From assembly GCA_950295325.1 (NCBI GenBank), contig OX485804.1, forward strand, positions 1,180,001 to 1,244,000: a DNA stretch of 64,000 bases. The letters are read 5' to 3'. Made by a program: the position numbers and the translations under genes. Below are positions 11,489 through 24,700 of this stretch, one piece after another. The first letter of the stretch is position 1. Each line of letters opens with the position of its first letter. The notes under the pieces are model-generated. The model was not told the origin of the DNA. It ran no database searches and saw nothing but the letters and a program-made list of their open reading frames with translations. This DNA comes from Polytrichum commune (Eukaryota; Streptophyta; Polytrichopsida; Polytrichales; Polytrichaceae).

Positions 11489-14400
11489 TTAGTGTGAACA
11501 AGCTGAGCAGCTGCTGCTAGCTGTGTGCGCAAAAACTCCAGATTTTTTTATTCCACTTTTAAGCTCTGCAGCCCCACCAATTATTGCAGCAAACATGAGG
11601 ATGACACCAATGATGATGCAAACCTGCACACGATACACCATCCACGACATGCTAGTGAGAAGAACTATATGAAACTGTATGCCATTTGGTTTCCGATATT
11701 CGTTCCCTATTATCCTAACCCATTGAAACGAGGAAGTGAAAATATAGTTATATGTGACAGCGGTGATTAGACATAAATCATATGTATTTGAGTCTGGGTC
11801 ATTTATACAAGCTCACATCTTCCTGTTACTCAATTCTTATGTATGCATGCTCCAATTAAGGTAATGTATATGATAAAAGGGGTAATTTAAGATAGGGTCA
11901 GTTTTGACAATTTTAGCTAAAAGTTTCAAGAAGACTTCCACTTAAACCCCTCCGTGTGACACATTGAAGTCCTCGGATGTTTAAGAATTAAGACTGGATT
12001 TAAAAATTCTACAGTGAGCAGAAGAGATTCTCAATCAAATTGTCCATCTGAAATTTATTTCAACCTAATCCAAAATGAAGATTTTGTGTCGTAATATGCT
12101 CACCCAGCTTGCAATCCAATGCTTGCTGAAACGCCGCGGCTTTTGTAGCACCAACCACATGCAACATGGAAGCTGAAAGATACCCATTTCATTGACTTGA
12201 TATAAAATTTATATAAACATGAAGATAAATAAATAAAATGTAATAAGACAAGGACGACCAAAATATCATTCAAAGAAAGATCTCGAGCTATCACAAGTTC
12301 TACAGTGCATGAAACGAGGATTGATTGTTTTGGTTTGATTGTTCCATAACCACAAGAATGAACAAATAAATTTATGGAGACTTACAAAATAAGTTGTTGG
12401 GCCGAATGCAAATCCTCCAAAGAAACCCAGAAGAGATGAGAAGAAAGGAAGCAACATAGCCATGAACATTGTGAAACCTGTGCAATCAAGTGCCAACCCT
12501 CGATCAACCTCTGAACCTTTTTAAGAGCCTACTTTAATAGTTCATGGTGTACAGTACTGGCTGTACAACCTTCAACAGAAGTCTTAGGAAGGGAATTATG
12601 GTGGCAGATTTGGTTTCCAAATGAACAGAGGAAGGAATTTTCTCAGGAATAAAGACAATCTCTCACAAATCAATTGAAAGAATCTAGCTCACCAACATAT
12701 CCGATACGGATGCCAAATCGTAGCATGTGGGAAGGGTTAAACTCCAGGTGCACAAATGCGGTTTCAAACATGTCATAGAGTGGCTGTGCAAAAATCTGTC
12801 AACACAATGAAGTTAAGCTTGCATTCTCAGAATTTAGCTCAACAGTCACCTGGTTTTGTATTTGTTGTTTTTGATGATAATTAATTAAGGCAGTTTGTGG
12901 GCCTTATGTCGTTCTTCATTTTTCTTCATGGACACCTATATTTGAGTGGTATATGACAAGAGTTAAAGTTAAGATTGGACACCAAAAAGACACATGTTAA
13001 TTACAATGACATTAAATTCTTCATTCAAAAACATAAACAACACCCTAAGTTTCATAGTCAACATTAATATTCGGAAAGCCTATGTGATCAATTTGAGAGG
13101 AAGAGAATCTTCACTCTGGACTCTTATAGCTTTTGCATCTTAAGTATGATCATGAAACTTGAAATGCTAATCTTTGTGAATCACAACTGCTAGTGGAATA
13201 AAAAAGTAATCCAATCTGATCCAATGGCCAACAAGAGAGCAACGTATCACTATATGATTTTATTAGCCTATTCAATACATCATCAGATAATAACAGCTTA
13301 GTTCTCCTCTGTTCCTAAGTTTCTATGGATGGTTTTTCTGATTCAGAATTTTAGTGAGGTTTAATTACCTGATAGCTTCCAGTGAAGTGAATGACGACCA
13401 TAAAGTTCGCTGTGATGACCAACCACTTTGGCTCGCACATGAAAGTGAGAATATTATCCGACACTCTGTCGTGATACGCCTGATGCCCAATAATAGCTAC
13501 CGGGAAGTAGCAAAGTGCAACAATCACATAGGCAAGTAATACCCCAGACCACATTTCGTGCTTCGATTTCTTCTCGGGTGACGATGGGATGGTGGCTTGA
13601 ACCTCCAGCACGACATTGTGCCCCGCATACGCAAAAGCAACAATCCCGAGTGCATTCATAATGTCTAAAGGTCCAGGAGTTGGTGAAGTATCGCCGCATG
13701 AATTCCCATGCTTAGAAATGTCGTGGGCAGAAATTCCCCATGCAATTGTTGAATAACTGCCAAGAGATCATGGCCACCATCATGATCAGTACTCACAACT
13801 AATCTAAAATGATCCTTACAAGAAAGTAATAACGACGACTCCGATGTTGCCACCTGCGTGAACTATGGTGTTGCTTCATTTTCGAGTTGGTCTAAGTTTA
13901 TCTGTAGATTTCCCAGAATGGACATCACGAGAATCAGAGGGCCCTTGAAAACTGCAACTTCCTTTCAAAGGTGAACACGTAGAATGGACGTGGACAAGCC
14001 GACCATCACTTAGGTATCTCCCCCAAGGACAAGCTTCTAACTTTCCACATGATTGGTTGAAAATATCCAATTCACTCAGATACCCCCACTATGCTTGGGT
14101 GGACCATCAATGGGTAGGGTCCATCAAAATGAAGTGCTACGAAGCAGTGTCTGGGGATATTTTTGAGCATCATCAATCGACCTCCTAGTGTTTTCAACTC
14201 CAATTGGTTGCACAGTGACATTTTTCGGTTTCTTTATTAAATTGGGACATATTCTGTAAAAACCTCTAAAATGTCCATTGATTTTCTTGCAGTCTAGACC
14301 TTTAAACTATTTATTTCTGAAACTCAACCGGTCCATACTTAACTGATAGCCAATTCTCCTACGAAGACCACCCATCCAAGCACTATTCCAGCCTTCGGTG

Positions 14401-17400
14401 GCTTAACCTCATACTTCCATGGGATCTGGGTTAAAGTCTAAACGAGTACATGAATGAAAAGGAACATTGATGATCAATGTGTATTGATATAACGGGTAGG
14501 AAAAAATCCCATATTCAAACACCTACTACACATGAGAAGTCAACAACCCCAAGTGTGAATGTACATACATCTCGATTTGTTTAGTTCTCAACTCATTTCT
14601 TGTGCCCAAGTTAGGCTGAAAATTCTCAGTTTAAAGATTCCATAACGTACAATACACTCATCGCATGATGTCACAGAATTTCCAAAGTGAGAATTTACTG
14701 TCACGCACACGTTGACAATCACTTTCATCAACAGCTGGAAGTAATGGTGATTCAAGTGATCAAAATGAAAGATGTATCAGATTCGGCTCTGTAGCTGTTA
14801 AGTTATGATATGTCTTAAAAATTAAAGGCATGAGTCAGAGGAATCTGTAATGTTGTTCTCTTACCTGACTGACATTACCGCAGCGAGGATGGAAATTCGG
14901 GCTATGGAGCCGAGGTTGGGCAGCAGGGACAAAATCATTTGTACAAGGGCGAAGGCCGCAACGCACACAAATATGGCGTATTCGGATTGACCACCTAGAA
15001 GTACATAAATATGTTGTAGGGATTCCCCCACGGTGACCATGTACACAACATCTAAGCTTACCTCCACGATTACTTGCAACGGAACCACAATCCACAGACC
15101 CAGTTTTGGTCCAAACGCCTCCTGCCCAAGCTCATGGTACTTTTCGAACCGCTTTTTTGGAACCGCTTCATGCAACTCCACCATTTGCCATAATGTGTAT
15201 AGGGTAATCAACCAAGATACCACCAACAAAAATATCCCCCCTGACCTGCACGACACAAAGATAAAAATCAATTTACATTTTCTGATGATCTTTCCATGTA
15301 AGCTTTTCATATATATATGTATGTATATTTAATCTTCTCAACAATGCACCAAAGATTTATAATCGATACTCGTAATGGTCACACCAAACGATTTGTTTGA
15401 CATGTCTAATCTTGATTGGAGACGAGAAAGCATGTTATCACTTGTAATTGACGACTTTCTTATGGCATTACCAATATGTATCATGGTAATGGACGGTAAT
15501 GGGCACGTGTTGTCATGTCACCAACCATAATAGGTTTGGGTCAAAGTCATTTGAGACAGATATCCGAGGCGTTGAATACATTTCACCAAACCCATGCACG
15601 CCAATATACTCATAGCTTAACATATCGTACAAGCATATAAATCATGGATAATTATTTTGCAACATTAAAAACTTGTCTTATGTCACTAGAAGATCTGTAA
15701 ATCTACCAAAGACATAGATTTACAATAAAATTCTTTCACCAACACAAAACAATTGCCTAGGACTCATATGTTAATAATGATGCATCAATTGACCAAGCAT
15801 TGAATACCATCTTCGTTCCATGCATCAATAAAGATAAGTGTTATTAAAGGGACAGTATAACTGGACAAGCATTGTGGAGAGCTGGATGGAATCACGACAG
15901 TGTAATTTTTACAGTCGCACATTGGTGATTAAATTCTCATTGATTTTATTATGCAAGGGAATTTGGCGATGGGTCACAATGGTGAAAAACTTTTTCTTAC
16001 AAGGTAAGAATTCTGAAGACAGCAGGTAGGGCGAGAACTCCGGCCCCTACTATAGCTGTCACATTCTGGCCAGCAGCATCCCATTTATTTGCTTTCTTCA
16101 CACATCCCACAGGCATCCATTCATCGTTGCCTTGATCAATCTCTAAGGCAACCCCATCATTCTGCATTATCACAAATAAACAGGGTTCAAGATCATTGTC
16201 AATCACCTAATTTGACCTTCCAAAATTATCCCATCAAGCATACAAATATTTATTTACAACTTATACAGACTTAGAAGCACTACATGCATGACGGTTGAGT
16301 ACCACGTCCTACGTTGGTGAAAGAATCCACACATCTACCATATTAGTAGATTTACAGACTTTTCAGTGACGCAGAACAATTTCCTCGACGCATGACATGT
16401 ACATCCTAACCTTTGTAATGTCACCCTCTGTAATGTCACTCCCTCTTTTACATCCCAATCCCTAGAGAATGGATGCGTTCAGTTCACATATCCCTCCTTA
16501 TGGCCACATTTGCCTCGCATATATCATGGGTTTTGACATTAAAATAAACCACCAAAGAATTCAAACCACACGTTCGCACACATCACGTTGTCATCATTAT
16601 CATTATTTTCATTATTGCAATGTTGATGTTGTGTGATTCTCATACTATCACACACTACACTAAATCTCTACTATCATGCATCCATGTTAACACTTTAGAC
16701 CTCCTCAATATCACATGCTCGTTGGTTGCCACAGGCGTGATATTAGAGAGGTTAGAGTGTAACCCGGATCTCGTATGCTTCTAGTGAAGACAATGCAGAA
16801 CTATCTTGTAATAGCACACATTTAATTATTAAACTGTAGTAGGTAGATGTTCTGCAAGATGGAAAGATTGAGTGCCATAAAACACACTCATATATGTGGT
16901 GTGGTCCAAATTATAGCCCTCTTTCAACTTATAGGATCCCTATTGGCAGACAGCAAATTGCAAGAGCAAGCTTTGTCATTTGCCAGAATTTAGTCCAAGT
17001 GCAACCTGGTTGGCACAGGGATGATCTAATCAAATAAAGCTAAGATGAATGCTATTTAAATGGATATATCTAGTGAGTTCCCATTTTGATGTGAGAATTT
17101 ATCACAAGATCCGAGTAACTAAAATGCCTTGCATGATGATGAGGCTACCAAGAAATTTTAGGAACTTGGATTGTATGCTTAAACTTCACTATATTAGTAA
17201 GGGAACTGGGTGATATTAGTCCTCTTTTCCAGATTAGATTCTGTACTTGCATCAACAGATCAGAAGGTTATGAGGTAATTTGTAATTATCCATATTTTAA
17301 ATCAGAACATAGAAAGCAAACTTTCAAGCTTCAATACTACAGTGGGGGTATCAATGGCATTGTATGATTCTAAATGACCAATTTAATGCCAGTGTTTCCT

Positions 17401-17568
17401 CACAGAAGCAAGACATGATTTTGGTTTTCATTTTTCAATTCTGCCCAAATATTATGGGAGTTTCAAGGAAAGGAATTAGCGGCTGCAGATTAGAGACTAC
17501 TTCCTTTGACCTAACTCCTAATTTGCATCAAATACATTTGGGAGTATTACCTGGTGGTCTTGATTCAT
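11489..17568 (-). CDS. LHT-like amino-acid permease (AAAP family)
   Basis: A plasma-membrane proton-coupled amino-acid transporter of the lysine/histidine transporter-like group. Eight coding exons join with consistent phases: 17568–17551, 16161–16001, 15245–14865, 13756–13369, 12795–12693, 12477–12386, 12172–12104, 11623–11489, giving 448 residues (family about 440–450). Diagnostic segments: 'VTAIVGAGVLALP' (TM1), 'WLITLYTLWQMVELHE', 'RFEKYHELGQEAFG', 'FAYAGHNVVLEVQATIP', 'VALCYFPVAIIG', 'GFFGGFAFGPTTYFLPC' and 'KPRRFSKHWIASW'. The first coding exon gives only MNQDHQ; that exon begins after an acceptor (AG at 17624–17623), so at least one leader exon lies upstream. Odd: after 'VGAGVLALP' the usual YAM..LGW stretch is replaced by 'AVFRILTLSGG' of equal length. 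The exact amino-acid substrate cannot be told. Confidence 0.88.
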
Positions 17569-18413
17569 CCTTCAGCAGAATCCACCCAAGGCTTCACAAA
17601 TGAAGCTGAATCGAGCTCCGTCCTGAATAAAATTAGTTGATTTCATTCAGTACTCAAGGTTGCCACCAATTAACAGCCCTTCTCCTGGAAACGCCAATAT
17701 CTAACAAATTAGTAAGTCTAACTATAACATTCTTAAGACAAACTGGAATCAAAGTGCACAACCTGGGTTGTCATTACATATATATAAATAGAAAAGAAAA
17801 GGCGCACCACTCAAATCTTAAACCTAAGGAAGACCACCTTGAGCAAGTCATCTTACGATCTAGAGCATAATCGAAAGTCAAATTTTCAAGACACGTCTGA
17901 ACAAATTCAAATGCCACTACTTTATGAATTGTTTGGTCTTGATGTGGAGAATATGGGCTCATCCAAATCCAAAAAGTGCCAATGGCAAACTGCCTTATCA
18001 GATTAAGAGCTATCTAGCCAGGTGATTCGATGACAGCATTTGGTAGTAGTTGATGGCATGACCTACTTTCAAAGTCTTCTGAACTTATACTCTGGAATCA
18101 CAAGTTCAATCCTTTCAAGAGATCTCCAAAGGTTGAGGTAGTAAGTACTATGTTAACAATGTTATGACAGCAGAGAGATTTCTAGCAAAGAACACAATAC
18201 ACACAGATGTTTAAGTATGAAATTCAATAGAAAATGGTGAAGGCATAGAGGTGGTACTGGATTCCGAATGTTATGAAACCACAGAGATTTCTAGAAGACA
18301 ATAGACACCGATGATATACAAGTATAAGAGATCGAGCAATGACGAACCTACGTAAGTGGCCGCTTTGCTGGCTGATTTACGGTGAGTTTGGAACTCATCA
18401 AACTAGAGCCTGC
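17569..18413 (-). other. Leader region upstream of the transporter
   Basis: Bases 17569–17622 are 5' UTR in the same exon as the transporter ATG (acceptor TTTATTCAG). The rest is read as leader intron. A possible leader-exon donor 'GCAAG|GTGTTT' lies near 18543 and a TATA-like 'gtatatatcatc' near 18577–18590 on the minus strand. These last two are weak and untested. Confidence 0.35.
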
Positions 18414-18444
18414 AGAGAGAGAGAGAGAGACACACACACACACA
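18414..18444. repeat. GA/CA compound microsatellite
   Basis: About nine GA units run directly into about eight CA units. Confidence 0.9.
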
Positions 18445-19770
18445 GGAGATTTGAAAGCATTAGTTAGTTCATCTCAACTACAAAGAATGTCAAAATCAAG
18501 ACAAACCACCCAAAAAAAAGCCATAAAAGAGAAGGAAAAACACCTTGCTACGCTGACGCTGTGACCGACTTGTGGTGATGATATATACACTTCTCCTTGA
18601 ATGAATAAGATAAGCGTAGGTGTCGATCGACCTTTATAGACACCGTAGCTTCTACGTAAGCCCCTTATAATGCCACAATGGGAAAGTGATTGTTGATCAC
18701 TAAGTTGAAGTACTGATTCTAAGAAGGCTCTCTCGGAATTGAGCAACCTACTTATGTAATGTCGTGAACGACGGAGTCGGTTACGCAGATGTTTCCATTC
18801 TGCAATCATTTGGAAACTTCCTCGCAGTGTCGGCGAACCCATCTAGGTCAAAGGTCCAGTCTGTGCACCTGAATGAATTGCACGAGTCCACGCCGGAGTT
18901 CACTGTCGGTATGTATACAAAATATATTTTATTGGGAAGTTGGGTGGAAGGAGGGACGCAAAATGAATCGGCATGCAGTGACATGAAATGAATATTGAAA
19001 GTGCTTTTAAAGTCCGGGAAGTCAAAAACATTTCTGGATCCAATGCAATGAATGGGGAGAACCGACTGCTTAGTTACACTTGAACCTGTTGAGCATGCAG
19101 AACAACCAATTGAAGTTCGCAATTTGGGGATTATTAATAACCGATCATTCTATTTTCTTTTTTGAAACACAAGAGGCGCGCAGTCACTTGGCTAATTTTT
19201 CCATCAAGAGGAGAAGATTTCACGGTCGGAATCGAATCACCAACCACTCCATGCCTCTCCAAAATCATTCAATGGTTTAGGATCATCTCAAACTCTATCC
19301 CAATTCAATATAGAAAAACCGAGAGATGTCAACAAGCAACTGGCTGGACATGGAAATGCTAGGATCTCAACCATTTATGCCAAAAATCTCCCCGTCTCCG
19401 GACACTGTTCTGGATCCGATGACAGACAGTGGATCCAATGATACGTTTGTGGCTAGGCACATGAGAGAATAATTATTTAGCCTCCATAGTCAACCTCCGA
19501 CAAATCTGTGGGCCCTAGAATCTGGTTGCATTTTTCTTGAACAGTAAGCAAGTTAGGACACAAATATCATGTGCTCATAGGATCAGAGTAGGGTGATTTT
19601 CCATTGAGGCTGTTCACACTAGATTCTAGATAATATTGGGTTAGAGGTGTTCTCATGTAGATAAGCACAAGCCACCAACCAACCATATTTTGGTGGTTTA
19701 TTAGAATGTGGAGGACCATGGACATGGGCTGCTAAATTTCCATACATCAACTAAAACACTTTTTGACCTA
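18445..19770. other. Spacer; unassigned ORFs and a duplicated block
   Basis: The minus strand has a 122-codon open frame (18842–18474) and the plus strand one of 75 codons from 18764. Neither was recognised. Bases about 19050–19400 are a diverged duplicate of 24780–25020: both carry 'gagaaccg.tgcttagttac', 'ttgaagttcg', 'accgatcat', 'gagatgtcaaca/gaagatgtcaaca' and 'atgcc.a.aa.c' in the same order. The duplicate is not recognised as coding. Confidence 0.45.
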
Positions 19771-19774
19771 TAAG

Positions 19775-20144
19775 TGCCACAACTTGTGATGAAATATTAT
19801 CATGGATGATTGAAGTTTGTATGAAATATTACTTGGTAAGTGATAGTGAGAATATCATCTCGGGTCCCCTGAAGGGTCTCTTCCCTCCCCGGTCCGGTCC
19901 CTTCCCTGTCCTGGAGGGAGAGGGACATGGTGTCCTTCAAGGCTTGTAATTTGTTACCTTTCATCTTAAACCTCGGTGAGGTCTTCATAGCAACACTATA
20001 AATCTATATTCCCCCAAAAAAATTACAAGCTATGACAAATAATGTTGGGTTAACATTTATTGTTGGCGATACTACACTCTAGTTTAAATTTAGTGTTGAG
20101 CAAGACAATTAGAATTGGTGACACAAAATATCATATTTAGTGTA
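19775..20144 (+). mobile_element. MITE copy, palindromic-TIR family, left end lost
   Basis: The right part matches the copy at 25611–26007: 'gatgaaatattatcatggat' near 19789, 'agtgttgagcaagacaatta' near 20090, and the terminal 'catatttagtgta' ending 20144. A GC-richer stretch around 19856–19980 has no counterpart and may be an insertion. The left terminal repeat was not found. Confidence 0.6.
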
Positions 20145-20254
20145 GTTGGCACATACAAACCCTATGCCACCAGATTTCATCTACACTTGGGTAGGATTTT
20201 CCTATTCCCATTAGAATATGGTGAACAAGCAGCCTACATGGAGACTCGCCCTTA

Positions 20255-21783
20255 GGGCCACTTTACACTACGGTGGAGAAGTCCACCGGTCATGTATTCT
20301 AGGGGAATTCTGAAATTTGATTGGCCGAGAGTGACACTCTTGTGTGATGGTGGTTTACACTACGGCCAAGAGTCCTTTGGTGGAGAACTTTGTACGTGGA
20401 TGAAAAAATGACATGGTTGCCAACTTGGCAACACTTTTTTGAATGGGAGTTCTCCATTCTCCAGAGGTCAAGTTTCTTGGGCAACCTCTAAGCCTCGGAC
20501 AAGAAACTTGGCCTCCGGAGAACTCCAACTTGAATAAAATATTTTTTCCTTAAAGAAATCTTTGCACTATTGTTCCCCCTCTTTAGTATGACACGTTTGG
20601 GAAACACAAAAAAAATCGTATCATCGAGGTGTCGTCTTCTCGTTAATATGACAAATGGTGTAAAGTGGTTGTATTATTGAAGGAATACGAAAACATAAGT
20701 AATATGAGCTTAAAAATATATACAATGAGTTCAAGCAATATAGAGGGTATGAAATAATAACTTATAACTCCAAAAAAAATACAAATATTCTCAAGAACTC
20801 TTGAAATAGGAGTCTAGAGATCTTTGGTGTTGCCTACCCAAGTTAGCAGTTGTCATCTTATCTAAATTCCCAACTAACTTTTGGAAACTAATAATTTCAT
20901 TAACACCGAAATATAAAGAGTTCTTTAGTAAGAAACTAGACAACAATGATGCATGACATTTAGCATCAAGTTACCGGTGATACTATATCGCTTGTGTACA
21001 AGGCAACATACTAGGCCAAAGGCCACTCTAACTCTAACCATGTTCTTTCTACATTAGTAACCCTAATTATCATTGAGTTCCCAACAATAAGTGAAGTTCC
21101 CAAGTAGATCCTAAGTGAAAATGGATGTATTTTAGATGTACATAATATAGATGAAAGGAATTCTAGCACTAACTACCTCGTTAATATGACAAAACAAAGA
21201 TTCTAAATGTTGCATTATCAAGTATTGTAGTCGTATAAAAGAGGGAGTTTTGAACTAAAAAGTTTGGTCTTGCAAAAATGTGTCGTAATATCAAGGGTGT
21301 CATATAAACAAGTGTCCTATTAACAAATTTAGACTGTACCAGAATGTAATTTCTTTAAAAGTCAATAAGAAAATCATTTTACCTACTTCTTTACCTCATT
21401 TTGGATGTATTATAGAGGTGGAACATTTTAGTATATTATTATTCTTAAGAAAGAAGTTCTAAATCATTGCCGTATACATTTTATTTTTTGATCAAGATAA
21501 TTTTTTTAAATTTCAATACAATGATCATTTAGGGGGTAAGGTGTCTACTATGGCCAGCTATGACCATTTTGTGAAGCAGTCCGGTGGACTTCTCCTCTTG
21601 GTGAAGTTGTCCAATACACTTCTCCTCTAGGTGGTTACACTACAGCCAGTCAAGACTTCTTAAGGCATTTTTTATTGTCTTTTCATCTTCTCCGGCATAC
21701 CATCCCTCGCCTCAAATAACCATGTCTTGAGTTAAAATTCTTGACTAACTAGTGCACTTCTCCACCATAGTGCAAAGCAGCCC
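20255..21783. mobile_element. Tourist-like (PIF/Harbinger-type) element with internal insertion
   Basis: The left end 'gggccactttacactacggt' at 20255 and the reverse complement of the right end 'gggctgctttgcactatggt' (ending 21783) match, then both continue 'ggagaagt'. TTA flanks both sides (20252–20254 and 21784–21786), the PIF/Harbinger target site. Bases 20320–20530 match the body of the adjacent 21784–22184 copy ('ggagaactt', 'cgtggatgaaaa', 'ggcaacactttt', 'aagtttcttgg'). About 1 kb between about 20560 and 21560 has no counterpart there and looks like added sequence. No transposase ORF was seen. Confidence 0.7.
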
Positions 21784-22184
21784 TTAAACTACGGTGAAGA
21801 AGTGCACCGGTCAAGAGTTTTAAGGAATGGAACAATATGATTGGCTATGAAATGGATTATACACCGGCCAGGGTTTACTCTACTGCCAAAGCTTCTCTGG
21901 TGGAGAACTTCAAGCTCGTGGATGAAAACATGACACCAATGCCATCATGGCAACACTTTTTGTTAGCGGGGTTCTCCAGAGGCCAAGTTTCTTGGACAAC
22001 CTCAAATGATTGGACAAGAAACTAGACCTCCAACAAACTTCAACTTGAGACATGTTTGTATTGGGGTTTTTTAATTTTTATTTCCATCTTGTCCGCCATA
22101 CCAACCGTTGCCTCAAACAACCTTGTCTTGGGCAAAAATTCTTGACCAACTAGTGCACTCCTTCACCGTAGACCAAACCAGGCC
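21784..22184. mobile_element. Second Tourist-like element, abutting the first
   Basis: The left side 'actacggtgaagaagtgcac' (21789) and the reverse complement of the right side 'ctacggtgaaggagtgcact' match. The right end '...accaaaccaggcc' stops at 22184 and is followed by TTA (22185–22187). The first few bases of the left end appear lost where it abuts the neighbouring element. About 400 bp, non-coding, same family as 20255–21783. Confidence 0.65.
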
Positions 22185-22387
22185 TTAATCTAAATTTGCG
22201 CCATGTCTAAGCTATGCCTCTTGAGACCAATTATAAGCTCGGAATCCATATCCTACCGCTGGTTAACTATGCTTTAGCATGTAATTTGTCACCCTTTAAT
22301 CCTACCCTACCTGTCACCACATAGCACTGGCAATCAACGATGATTCGACACTCCGTCACATGTGTTGGGTTAGTCAAGACTAGTCAA

Positions 22388-24700
22388 AAATAAAATGAAA
22401 TGAAATTGATTTTTAAATCTAGAAAGCCAAAGGTTTATGGGACTAAAATTGCATTAGGATGGTGTCAAATAAGCTATGTTTTTTAGAGTGGCAAAGTGCG
22501 GTAGCCTTCATGATATATAGGCTAATGTTGATTCAAAGGTCCAATTGAAAGAAAGACTTGAGATTCTCTAATAGTACATCCTCAAAAAGTGATTGAAAGA
22601 TATCTCTAAGGGAATTATATAGGGGACACTCCTACACAAAGTGTGCCTTACTTTCAAGTACTTTGTAGGAGCAAAAGTTGCGTAATCTATAATCTCCAAA
22701 GATAGGGATAGTCGACCACAGTCTAGTTTCAATGGTCCATGCGCGTGGGGGCGGGGGGGGGGTGGACTTTTCGTACCACATACGAACTAACGTGAGTGTA
22801 AGAAGGGGTATTATTTGAGGCATTAGCGTACATACTATACATAAGGGAGAGGTGCTAATTTTCTAAAGTGTATACATTTAAAAAGGCTATTAATTTTTTT
22901 GAAGTAAAGGTAGATGTACAAAAGGGGACTCTAACGTTTTGAGAAAAAATTGACAATGAATGTGCTAGTTTCATCCAATTCGCATTCATTCATTGTTGTT
23001 ATATGGTAAAAGTTCTCAATGACTCCCTTGTCCATTATTGTTAGGGTTTGCATTTGGGTTCTAAAACAAGCTAGAGGCTCTTGGAGTGTTCATGGGCTCC
23101 CTTGAGTTTTGATCTCCAAATTATGGCTAGGTTGTTGTGCCCTTGTCTTTGATTGTTTGTTTGTAGCAATCATTGAGTTACATGCTATGAACAAAATGTT
23201 CAATGACTTTCTTATTAGAAAGTGAACATGCGTTTTAAATGTAATAAAGGAACAATTGATTTATGATTTATGATTTGTATATGTAGTGGAGGCGTTTATC
23301 ACATGAAATTGAAAAGCCCAATATAATTACATGAACCCATTTTCTAGCTTGCCATTAGTACGTATACATTTTTTTTTCCACTATAAGCTTCTTGTATATA
23401 GGGGGTTTAATTTCATAGTTTAGGTTCCAATGAAGAGTCCACCCCCATGAATCTTTGATTCAAGGTGCGGTAAAGCAACAATGATCATGTGTTGTGGTGG
23501 TGTCAATGGTTGCTTCAAGTATAATTCACATTTGTATTTGAGGAAAACCTTGAGGTTGAGGTAATCTAGTTTCTTCCTTGAGAGATGGAAATAGTTCCAC
23601 TCTTTAGAAGATAAACTTCCTTGATATCATCAGATACAATTTTTGATGTGGGTGGGTTGTCAAGGTTCCCCAATAAGATAAGCCCCATGATGCCTTCCAC
23701 ATGGTTGTCAACATTAGCCAAGTATTATATCCTTGTTTGGCAAGGTGTCGGGAAAGTGAGGTTGCTTGATTAACCAAGAGGAGGGTAGGTGGGCAAGCCA
23801 TTGTTGAAAACCCATAGTGAACTTAAGAGCATATTATTCTATGGGAAGTTCCCCAAATTCGGCCAACAAAATATGTTAAGTTGTCGTAGAACGCACTTTG
23901 ACATGAGACATCATATTTATCTTCATGCTCTTCTCAAAAACCTTCCAATGAGATTTTTTCAAGCTACCTCCCCAATTTTCAATGTCATATGCGAAAGTTG
24001 GAAGCAACAAAGCCTTGAATAGATGGAATTTAAGTTCCCAACCTGTAACTCCAACTACTATTTCTTTCCTTAAGGTGCCCATCACAGGCTTTCATAGGTC
24101 TTGCAATTCTTTGCATGTTATTGGAAGGCTCAAAGTAACCATGTGAATGGAACTCAATCCCAAGATATTTATATTCACGGGTTATCTCAAAATTGGTCCT
24201 TCTCTACATAAAACTCCTCTTGCTTAAATTTTCTTTTGTTGCAACCAAACATCATGATTTTGGTCTTAGGTAAGTTGACATCAAGGCTAAGATAAAGTGC
24301 AAAATCCATATAACTTGTTCAAAAGTCTTTGTAAGCATGTTCCTGATTAAGAAAGCATAACAATATCATCAGCATACAGAAGAACTACCAACATTATGTT
24401 AAATAAATATAGAGAATTCCCATTGATCTCATCCAATAACATTACATGTTCATCAATGTACAAGCCGAACAGTGCATGGGGGAGAAACAAGACATCCTTG
24501 TTTAACACCAATGTCAGATCTTACTTTACCATGTGTGTTGCCGTTGATTCGTATGTTTGCGTACATTGTGTTATACATGATTCTTACAACTTAAATGCTC
24601 TTCAGTGCTTGGACCTGCATGATCATCCATCCACCCTGGAGCCATGCTTCTCAAGAAATGATGCAACCTGAGCAACAACATTTTGCACGTTTAGATTTTG
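22388..24700 (-). mobile_element. Decayed LINE: reverse transcriptase relic and 3' end
   Basis: Reading the minus strand, broken frames give successive parts of a LINE ORF2. There is 'GVKQGC' (about 24491–24509) and the catalytic 'LLYADDIVML' with YADD at 24365–24376. Then come 'EITREYKYLGIEFHSHGYF' (about 24130–24190), 'LPTFAYDIENWGGSLKKSHW', a 'LVNQATSLSRHLAKQGY' block and 'SYKVLESKAHFV' near 22660. It ends in the family's tail (22388–22447, 'aaaatcaatttcatttcatt'). Several frameshifts and stops make it inactive. The 5' end and endonuclease domain were not found. Confidence 0.8.

Noticed and set aside
18474-18842. 122-codon minus-strand ORF as a gene
   Set aside because: No recognisable family; it ends in a microsatellite-flanked region that may be the transporter leader. 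Kept only as an unassigned frame.
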